Assembly: GCA_039029535.1 (NCBI GenBank)
Contig: JBCCFW010000192.1
Span: 1 to 14,008 of the forward strand
Length of the DNA: 14,008 nt
Source of the DNA: JBCCFW01 sp039029535
GTDB taxonomy: Bacteria > Acidobacteriota > JBCCFW01
Reading direction: 5' to 3'
Position numbers and translations under genes: made by a program. Below are positions 8,338 to 14,008 of the stretch, one piece after another (the stretch's first letter is position 1; every line of letters starts with the position of its first letter). The notes beneath the pieces were generated by a model. It was not told the origin of the DNA and searched no databases. It worked only from the letters and a program-made list of their open reading frames with translations.

Positions 8338-10179
8338 TCACCAGGAGTCAGTGGCGATCTCCTCGGCGAGCACGTGCACCATCGGGAAAGACCAACGCTC
8401 CGGCACGCCCGGTTCTTCAGTCAGATCAGCGTCGAACCAAAGCTCCGAGCGGCTGGGTCGTCCGACCGTGCCCTCGAGACGCAGCGCTCCGTGAAGCGAC
8501 AAGCGACCCGTGCCGGTCAGGTCTCCCGTCAAAGATAGTACGCCCTCGAGGTCGACCCGCAAGGGGAGAAGGGGGCCGCTCTCGTCCCGTTCTGAGGTGG
8601 TCCAGGCGGTGATCTCCACGCACTCTCCGGTGACCTCGGAGCGTCGACAGGCACGGGGCCGGCCGGTCGCCGCGACGTCGACCCGGATCGGGACGTCGTC
8701 CCTCTCGATGAAGTCGAGATTAAGAAAATTGTCTCCGCCCGCGAGGGACGGTTCTGCGGGTGGAGTGACCGAAACGACACGCCCCCGGCCGGCCGCCGAG
8801 ACGTCGAGCGACCGCGCGTGCACGAGCACGAGACCTCGCAGGAAGACCCCGGCGGGCCAGCGCACCGGTGGTGTCCTGTTGTCGTGACCACGGTCACGTT
8901 CTCGGTCGAGCGGACCGCCATCCGCGGTGTCGAAGACCAGCAGGGCAGGAGGGTGACCATCCAAGCGCCGGAGCCAGCTCGCGAAGCTCCGGGAGGGTCC
9001 AACGCCCCCGAGTCGGTAGCCGCCGACGGCTTGGTCGAACACGAAGTGAAGGTGACGACGACTCCGTGAGCGGACCGCTTGCCGCAGGCTCTCCGACGGC
9101 GCCGCGCTCCCCGGAAGCGAGCACGACGGAAAGACGAGGGCCGCCCGGCGACCGGTGACGGGATCCACCGGGCCGGTGGGGCGTCGGGCCGAGCTCGCAC
9201 CGCTCGCGTCCTCCCAGCGGCCTCGGCAGCAGACCCGCCGCCACGGGTCCGCGAGACCCTCACCGCCGACCACGTCGTCCCAGGGCCCACGCCAGCTCGC
9301 CGGTCCCGGTCCGCGTCGATCGAGCGGTCGGCCTCGAGCCGTGCTCCAGTCCACGGCCAGCATCGTCTCGTCCGCCTCGCCCTCGACGGTGAGGAGACCC
9401 CAGTGGGTCTGGTCCCAGGCGTCGGGACCGAGCGGACCTCGGCAGCGCAGCGTCGACAGTACGGGCCGTGTCGGGAGACGCCCGACGACCGAGCGGTGGC
9501 GAGCCTGCACGCCGGCCCGTCTCGCGTCGGTGCCGACCTCGGCGAGGACTTCCACCGTCGCGAGCCCGTGCCGGACCTGCCGATCGTGATCGAGCGGCGG
9601 GCGGTAGAGCCGCATCTCGAGCAATCGGGGTGACCGCCAGGCCGCTGCGGGATGACCTACCGCCACCGCCGCGGCGTCCGGAGCGAGGCCTGCCACGAGT
9701 CGGGACAGGAGCTCGGCGGCTGTCACGTCATTGCGAGAATCGATGAGGAGGTCCGGGCTCTCGCGACGCCCCCACGCGCTGGCCGACGGCACGTCGCCGT
9801 CCCCGAGATCCCAGGGATGGCTTCGGCCCTCCAGCAGGGCATCGTGCGCGGCCGAGACCGTCGCGGACTCGGGACGCTCATCGAGCTCGTGACGCGTGGT
9901 CACCTCCGGCGCGAACGGCTGTCCTTCGCGTCGGTTGCGATCGACGGCAGCCAGTGGCGGCAGGTCCGGGTCGTCGGCCCCGGAATTCATCCAGCTGCGC
10001 AGGATGACCGCCCCCGCCGTGGCGAGCTCCTCCGCCTGCCGTCGCTCCTGACGATGACGTGCCAGGACTTGCTGTTGGTTGGCGAGCACCAGGAGGACGG
10101 CCAGCAGCAGGTGACCGAGCACGAGGGCGAGCAGGGCCGCCGGGAGCGCGCTGCCTCGGTGCGAGTCCGACCTGCTCAC
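8338..10179 (-). CDS. Outsized PilX-like pilus assembly protein
   Basis: A 613-residue protein with one N-terminal membrane helix (about 10-34) preceded by HRGSAL. The RGSAL start and hydrophobic pattern match the N-terminal segment of PilX and GspK-like minor pilins. These proteins help prime pilus or pseudopilus assembly from the inner membrane. There is no Glu at +5 of the processed form, as in GspK and PilX. The helix continues into a charged amphipathic stretch (RHRQERRQAEELATAGA, 41-57). The rest is a long exported domain rich in Asp, Arg, Gly and Pro. From about 425 it turns into short beta-like repeats such as LSLTGDLTGTGRLSLHGAL. Known PilX proteins are about 200 residues, so this one is about three times larger. 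The GTG start overlaps the PilW-like stop by four bases, with AAGGAG seven bases upstream. Two short AT-rich, rare-codon patches lie at 8717-8730 and 8531-8541. Confidence 0.75.
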   Translation of the reverse strand: MSRSDSHRGSALPAALLALVLGHLLLAVLLVLANQQQVLARHRQERRQAEELATAGAVILRSWMNSGADDPDLPPLAAVDRNRREGQPFAPEVTTRHELDERPESATVSAAHDALLEGRSHPWDLGDGDVPSASAWGRRESPDLLIDSRNDVTAAELLSRLVAGLAPDAAAVAVGHPAAAWRSPRLLEMRLYRPPLDHDRQVRHGLATVEVLAEVGTDARRAGVQARHRSVVGRLPTRPVLSTLRCRGPLGPDAWDQTHWGLLTVEGEADETMLAVDWSTARGRPLDRRGPGPASWRGPWDDVVGGEGLADPWRRVCCRGRWEDASGASSARRPTGPVDPVTGRRAALVFPSCSLPGSAAPSESLRQAVRSRSRRHLHFVFDQAVGGYRLGGVGPSRSFASWLRRLDGHPPALLVFDTADGGPLDRERDRGHDNRTPPVRWPAGVFLRGLVLVHARSLDVSAAGRGRVVSVTPPAEPSLAGGDNFLNLDFIERDDVPIRVDVAATGRPRACRRSEVTGECVEITAWTTSERDESGPLLPLRVDLEGVLSLTGDLTGTGRLSLHGALRLEGTVGRPSRSELWFDADLTEEPGVPERWSFPMVHVLAEEIATDSW

Positions 10180-12860
10180 GGCAGCTCTCCTTCCGTGAGC
10201 AGGTCGACGCGCTGACGACAGCCGAGCCAGTCCTCGCCGGCTGTGCGACCGACGTCGCGCGGGTCGTCACCGAGCTCCACGATCCGACGCCAGGCGGGAC
10301 CGGCCTCGACGAACAAGGAGCGTGGCACGACGAGCTCGCAGGCTCCGCCAGTCGACACGGTCCGGCTCATGCCCAGCGGGCGGTCGTCTTCGCCCAGGGC
10401 GAGGACTCGCAGCGTCGTGACGCGAGCGCAGTCCTCGGCAGGGCCGAGGCTCAAGCGGAGCTCGTCTTCCTCGCGACTCGTGACACGCAGCGTCTGCTGC
10501 CACGTGCAGTCGAGGAAGACGGGACCGCCCCGACTGAGCCGAGCCGGGTCGTCGGTGATCCCGTCGTCGGTCAGTCGTGAGGGGAGAGCCTCGTCGGTGG
10601 CGGGAGCCCGGACCTGCACGACGAAGAGGCGATGGGCCCAGGTCGAGCCCGTCGGCGGGGAAGGCGGGAGCAGCCGTGGGTTCCGGTCGGACTGCAGGCG
10701 GCCGTCCAGGCTCTCGCTCGGGTCGTCGACGAGACCGGTGGCGAGCCCTCGTTGCGTGAGACGGATCTCGCTGACGATTTCGACGCCCGGATCGTCGACG
10801 CCGAAGTCGAGCTCGGCCGCTGTCGGTCGTCGCGCAGGCAGTGCCTCCGGGTCCCAGGGCACGAGGCGACGGGCGAGCAGAACCCATCCCCAGCGACCCG
10901 GCACCGAGCTCGTGTCCGGCACGACGAAGGGCCGGTCTTCGGGGGCGGTCCATCGCGCGGGCGTGAAGAGCAAGCGACGCGGGTGACCGAGTCGACGATC
11001 GATCCACAGCCGGGCCGGCCGTTCGGGTGGCAGCGCGGTGCCGCGGGCGTCGCGAGCCGGTGCGGCCACCGCCGGGATCGCGGGATGGACGTCCGACAAG
11101 TGGCGATGGCCGTCGGGGTCGAGCTCGTCGTCGGTCATCCACGCGGCAAGCGTCGGCTGCCGATCGTGTCGGCCGTCGCCGTCCTCGTCCGGCCAGCACG
11201 CGTCGGCGTGGCGCAAACGGAGGACGTGGACGGTACCGGGCTCGGCCGGCCCGAGCTCGAGCTCCGCGTGATCGGAGAGCGGCAACCGGTAGCGACCGAG
11301 CAGGTTGGTCTCGGCCGGCAGGAAGTCGGCGGGATCCTCGACGCGATGGCCCGGCGGCCCCCAGGTCGTCGGATCACTCTGCACGGCGGCGAAGACGTAG
11401 GTGGCCGCCCCCTCGACGTCCAGCTCCTCGAGCCAGCTCGTCCCGTCCGGGCCGTCCGGCGGCGCGTGGCACGAGGACGGCGCACGCCGCCCCGTCACGG
11501 GGAGGGCCAGGGACGGCGGTTGCCAGCGCAAGCGGAGAGCGAGGTCGCGCGCCGCGTGCTCGCCGGTGTCCACGACGGGGACCGGCCAGGCACCATCGAC
11601 GATCACTCGAGGCCACCCGACGTCGTCTGGATCCAGACCGCTACCGACCAGTCGATCGGCTGGTGCAGGGCGAGCGCGATCGACCAGGCGGAGGGGGCGC
11701 ATGGTGGCCGAGGGCCCGCCGACCCGACGCACGCTGATGCAAGCGAGCCGGCCATGCGGGTCGGCGTCGAAGTCGTCGTGACGCAGGAGGAGCACGCGAC
11801 GCGTCGGACCACCCTCGGGCCCGCCGGTGACGATGCCTCGATGAAACGCAAGCCGTTCGCCCGGCCGCACGAGGTCCGCGTCACAGGCCCTCACGTCGAC
11901 CTCCCAAGTCTCGTTCTCGTCGGCCGGACCCGTCGCGCTCCACTCGACGCGCAGGAAGCCGCACTGGCCCGAGCACGCGTGCAGCTCCGTTGGAGCCGGC
12001 GGGCCCGTCGTGCCGAGCACCGGCCGAGCGACGTGCTCGGTCGTCACTGTCAGCGAGCGCGCCATGCTGAGTGGCACGCGGCCGGCGCCCCGGTCGCGAC
12101 GTAGGGTCAGCTCCACCTGCACGGCGTGGACGCGAGCGCGCAGTCGGCGACGTTCGGGCTCGTCGAGGGAGACCAGCGGATCGGCGAGCTCCTCGAGCGG
12201 CCGACCGAGGTGGTCGAGATAGGTGAAGCTCAGCTCGGCGAGATCGCCGAGGACCGGTTGGGCCACGAGGCGTCCGGACCGCGAGAGCCGCAGCCGATGG
12301 AGCGTCCACGGTCCGTCGGGCAGCGGGCCGAGCTCCGGAGCGAGTCCGGTGAGCTCGATGCGTTCCTCGTCGTGGACCTGGCCCAGGTCGTCGAGCCAAG
12401 CGTCGCGGGGACGCCCGAGGTCGAGCTCGGCCAACACGCGCCCAGGATCGTCGGGACGGTCCCGGCCGACCGCCCAGCCGCGGACCTCGTCGTGACCGAC
12501 GGTCACCGACCGGTCGCCCGACTCCAACTCGAGCTCACGACCACCAGCGGCGTCGCCCAGGTCGGTGTCGCCCCGAACCAGGAACGCGCGACGCGAGGCG
12601 TGCTCGAAGGCTTCGTCGGGGCGCAGGCTCGAGCCGGGCTCGTCGAGAGCGACGAGGAAGCCGGCACGGGCGAGGTCGTGTTCGAGCAGGCGGAGGACGT
12701 CGGTCAGCCCTTGCTGCATCTCCGCACGCAGTGCCATCTCGTCCTGACGTCGTGCCAGGCGATCGACGACCTGCAATGAGAAGACGACGACGACACTCGC
12801 GACGAGCGTGGCGACGAGCAGCTCGACGAGGGACGTGCCGTGGGAGCGATGGAGTCGCAT
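10176..12860 (-). CDS. Giant PilW-like prepilin with a 600-residue extension
   Basis: An 894-residue prepilin. The leader is eight residues, then G8|T9SLVE with E13 at the +5 position, followed by a hydrophobic helix (about 9-31) and an amphipathic helix. This is a classic type III prepilin signal read by a PilD-type peptidase. Residues 1-283 look like a normal PilW, ending in strands such as LAELSFTYLD and VHAVQVELTLR. The remaining 610 or so residues are additional. First is a fibronectin III-like stretch (about 287-382, starting PPAPTEL). Then come regions with paired cysteines and a calcium-loop-like DEDGDGRHD (558-566). A tip adhesin or substrate-binding role is inference. It starts at the ATG nine bases after the PilV-like stop and overlaps the PilX-like gene by four bases, so the three are surely co-transcribed. 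Confidence 0.85.
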   Translation of the reverse strand: MRLHRSHGTSLVELLVATLVASVVVVFSLQVVDRLARRQDEMALRAEMQQGLTDVLRLLEHDLARAGFLVALDEPGSSLRPDEAFEHASRRAFLVRGDTDLGDAAGGRELELESGDRSVTVGHDEVRGWAVGRDRPDDPGRVLAELDLGRPRDAWLDDLGQVHDEERIELTGLAPELGPLPDGPWTLHRLRLSRSGRLVAQPVLGDLAELSFTYLDHLGRPLEELADPLVSLDEPERRRLRARVHAVQVELTLRRDRGAGRVPLSMARSLTVTTEHVARPVLGTTGPPAPTELHACSGQCGFLRVEWSATGPADENETWEVDVRACDADLVRPGERLAFHRGIVTGGPEGGPTRRVLLLRHDDFDADPHGRLACISVRRVGGPSATMRPLRLVDRARPAPADRLVGSGLDPDDVGWPRVIVDGAWPVPVVDTGEHAARDLALRLRWQPPSLALPVTGRRAPSSCHAPPDGPDGTSWLEELDVEGAATYVFAAVQSDPTTWGPPGHRVEDPADFLPAETNLLGRYRLPLSDHAELELGPAEPGTVHVLRLRHADACWPDEDGDGRHDRQPTLAAWMTDDELDPDGHRHLSDVHPAIPAVAAPARDARGTALPPERPARLWIDRRLGHPRRLLFTPARWTAPEDRPFVVPDTSSVPGRWGWVLLARRLVPWDPEALPARRPTAAELDFGVDDPGVEIVSEIRLTQRGLATGLVDDPSESLDGRLQSDRNPRLLPPSPPTGSTWAHRLFVVQVRAPATDEALPSRLTDDGITDDPARLSRGGPVFLDCTWQQTLRVTSREEDELRLSLGPAEDCARVTTLRVLALGEDDRPLGMSRTVSTGGACELVVPRSLFVEAGPAWRRIVELGDDPRDVGRTAGEDWLGCRQRVDLLTEGELP

Positions 12861-12869
12861 GGCTGTCCC

Positions 12870-13385
12870 CTAGCCGAAGAGGTGCTGATGCCAGGTCGCG
12901 CGCTCGCGCACTCCCTCGCGCCAGCGCACGGTGACGGCGAGCTGCACGAAGCGCGCGTGCAGCAAGGGCACGTCGTCGACGTCGGGACCGAGCCGATCGA
13001 AGCCCCGCACGCTGACGATGAGCCGACCGCCGGGCAGCCCGTCGACGGCCTCGCGCCAGCTCGTGAGGAGCTCGCTCCACTCGGGCGGCAGGTGGTCCGA
13101 CGGGGGATGGTTCGAGCGCCAGGTCGCCCGGGCGCCAGTGGGGTCGTCCTCGGCAAGGAGCTCGGCGAGCTGCAGCACGTGCAGCCGACGTGCGGTCGCG
13201 AGGACCTCGGCTGCCACGGCTTCCGCTTCGTCGAGCTGTCGGGCCGACTCCAGCACGTGCCGGGCGCGGGTCACGCCACCGAGCAGGGCCACCAGGACGA
13301 TGCCGAGCAGGGCAGTGGCCACCAGGGTCTCGACCAGGCTCGTGCCGGTCGGTCGTCTCTCTCCGTTCTCTCCGTGAGCTCGCAT
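12870..13385 (-). CDS. PilV/GspI-like minor prepilin
   Basis: A 171-residue type IV prepilin-like protein. The ATG at 13385 gives a 14-residue charged leader, then G14|TSLVE with the +5 Glu and a hydrophobic helix (TLVATALLGIVLVALLGGV). GGAGGAG five bases before the ATG decides this start over a longer reading from 13442. After the helix comes an amphipathic segment (ARQLDEAEAVAAEVLATARRL) and then a small globular domain with strands such as GRLIVSVRGFDRL and RFVQLAVTVRW. This fits PilV or GspI minor pilins, which cap or prime pili or secretion pseudopili. It is the first gene of the operon and lies directly behind a candidate sigma-54 promoter and a hairpin that hides its ribosome site. Confidence 0.85.
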   Translation of the reverse strand: MRAHGENGERRPTGTSLVETLVATALLGIVLVALLGGVTRARHVLESARQLDEAEAVAAEVLATARRLHVLQLAELLAEDDPTGARATWRSNHPPSDHLPPEWSELLTSWREAVDGLPGGRLIVSVRGFDRLGPDVDDVPLLHARFVQLAVTVRWREGVRERATWHQHLFG

Positions 13386-13390
13386 CGCGT

Positions 13391-13409
13391 CTCCTCCGTG
13401 AGGGAGGAG
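13391..13409 (-). promoter_or_regulatory. Hairpin masking the PilV-like ribosome-binding site
   Basis: Read on the minus strand, CTCCTCC (13409-13403), a five-base loop and GGAGGAG (13397-13391) form a perfect 7-bp stem. The right arm is exactly the Shine-Dalgarno of the PilV-like gene. With one bulged A the stem extends by three more pairs (GCG with CGC) toward the ATG. A transcript starting upstream of 13409 would have its ribosome site hidden. Confidence 0.6.
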
Positions 13410-13410
13410 C

Positions 13411-13426
13411 GCAAGCGCGATGCCAG
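13411..13426 (-). promoter_or_regulatory. Candidate sigma-54 (-24/-12) promoter of the minor-pilin operon
   Basis: On the minus strand the sequence is CTGGCATCGCGCTTGC. It matches the consensus YTGGCAC-N5-TTGCW at YTGGCA and TTGC, and has the required GG-N10-GC spacing. The base after GC is G instead of A/T. Counting the C of GC as -12 puts the start site at about 13399, an A, giving a leader of about 14 bases that keeps the GGAGGAG. An NtrC-type activator is encoded in the same operon. Confidence 0.55.
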
Positions 13427-13510
13427 GCGGCAGCGACGGCACGCATTCGAAGGAGGAACGTCGTCTCGACCGGGCGACGTGGCGATCGCGGTGGTGGTCA
13501 ACTCACGTGG

Positions 13511-13558
13511 CGGATCGTCCGAACGTCGTGACGGGCGTCGCGCCGACCTGACGATCCG
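13511..13558. promoter_or_regulatory. Spaced 9-base dyad, possible activator site
   Basis: CGGATCGTC (13511-13519) and GACGATCCG (13550-13558) are perfect inverted copies 30 bases apart. Two small hairpins lie between them (CGTC-GT-GACG at 13524-13533 and GGCG-TCG-CGCC at 13534-13544). The centre is about 110 bases upstream of the -24 element, a usual distance for enhancer sites of NtrC-type activators. A further 6-base dyad, ACGTCG and CGACGT, lies at 13458-13480. Binding is not shown by the sequence. Confidence 0.35.
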
Positions 13559-13623
13559 GGTTGGTATCGGTCTCGTCGATGCGAGATGCTCAGCGTCCTT
13601 CCCGCCCCCCACGAGGTCGAGTC

Positions 13624-14008
13624 ATGAGCGACGAGTCATCCCGCCTGATCGAGAGCCGTGTCATCCACCCGGGTCGGACCGTCCGGCTCGAGCTGGAGAA
13701 GGTCGAGCTCCCCGGAGGACACGTCACCGAGCTCGAGGTCATCCATCACCCGGGGGCGAGCTGCGTGCTGCCCTTCGTGACCGACGATCGCGTCGTCCTC
13801 ATCCGTCAGTTTCGCCACGCGGCCGGTGGCTTCTTGTGGGAGGCGCCGGCGGGCAAGCTCGACCCCGGCGAGCATCCGGATCGTTGCGCCGGGCGGGAGC
13901 TCGAGGAGGAAACCGGTTACCGCGCCGGACGTCTCGAGCCGCTGGGGCCGATCCTCACCACGCCGGGCTTCACCGACGAGCGCATCCACCTCTACACGGC
14001 CCACGACC
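13624..14008 (+). CDS. Nudix hydrolase, ADP-ribose pyrophosphatase type (partial, cut by window end)
   Basis: The first 128 residues of a Nudix protein that runs off the right edge. It begins at the ATG at 13624, with GAGG at 13613-13616. The Nudix box GX5EX7REUXEEXGU is complete, from G77 to Y99 (GKLDPGE, then REL and EEETGY). Upstream the VVLIRQFRHAAGGFLWEAPAGKL segment (57-79) is typical of ADP-ribose pyrophosphatases (NudF type), which split ADP-ribose to AMP and ribose 5-phosphate in the cytoplasm. The PGFTDERIHLY segment (114-124) after the box also fits that subfamily. It is divergent from the pilin operon and shares the 238-base intergenic region. A small palindrome, TCTCG-N6-CGAGA (13571-13586), lies in its leader. 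Exact substrate is inferred from family features. Confidence 0.9.
   Translation, partial: MSDESSRLIESRVIHPGRTVRLELEKVELPGGHVTELEVIHHPGASCVLPFVTDDRVVLIRQFRHAAGGFLWEAPAGKLDPGEHPDRCAGRELEEETGYRAGRLEPLGPILTTPGFTDERIHLYTAHD

Noticed and set aside
10632..12104. A 490-residue plus-strand open frame opposite the PilW-like gene
   Set aside because: It lies inside the continuous minus-strand prepilin operon, has no recognisable domain and is explained by GC bias.
13386..13442. Longer start for the PilV-like gene at 13442
   Set aside because: The ATG at 13385 has a strong GGAGGAG five bases upstream and gives a normal prepilin leader.

Overview
The window is about 14 kb of GC-rich bacterial chromosome with a strong preference for G or C at third codon positions. 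The organism looks Gram-negative: there is a sigma-54 enhancer-binding regulator, a lipoprotein, and a minor-pilin (type IV pilus / type II secretion) cluster. The EF-G paralogue with altered GTPase motifs and the CxCGC lipoprotein remind me of Myxococcota or Planctomycetota, but the sequence alone does not settle the phylum. No tRNA, rRNA, CRISPR array or transposase is visible, and no gene-free stretch exceeds 300 bases.

Left part, plus strand (181-5297). A tightly packed run: sucC, sucD (4-base overlap), ndk, a small CxCGC-motif lipoprotein, and an EF-G-like GTPase (again a 4-base overlap). Succinyl-CoA synthetase makes ATP/GTP in the TCA cycle and Ndk equilibrates nucleoside triphosphates, so this pair is a sensible metabolic unit. 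The lipoprotein and EF-G paralogue appear to be translationally coupled passengers.

Middle islet (5297-6197). A 103-base nested inverted repeat directly follows the EF-G-like stop codon. Then comes a 141-residue protein, possibly DUF4303-like, with visibly less GC-biased codons, and then a second patch of inverted and direct repeats. This looks like an acquired islet between two convergent gene blocks.

Right part, minus strand (13385 down to 6198). Five genes in one direction: a PilV-like prepilin, an outsized PilW-like prepilin (894 residues), an outsized PilX-like protein (613 residues), a secreted unknown protein, and an NtrC-family sigma-54 response regulator. The 238-base divergent region upstream holds a good -24/-12 sigma-54 promoter match (13411-13426), a hairpin that masks the prepilin Shine-Dalgarno (13391-13409), and a spaced 9-base dyad (13511-13558) about 110 bases upstream of the -24 element. 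The predicted sigma-54 start site falls in the hairpin loop, so a sigma-54 transcript would lack the arm that masks the ribosome site. This testable arrangement is the most interesting item here.

Right edge (13624 onward, plus strand). A Nudix hydrolase of the ADP-ribose pyrophosphatase type is cut by the window end.
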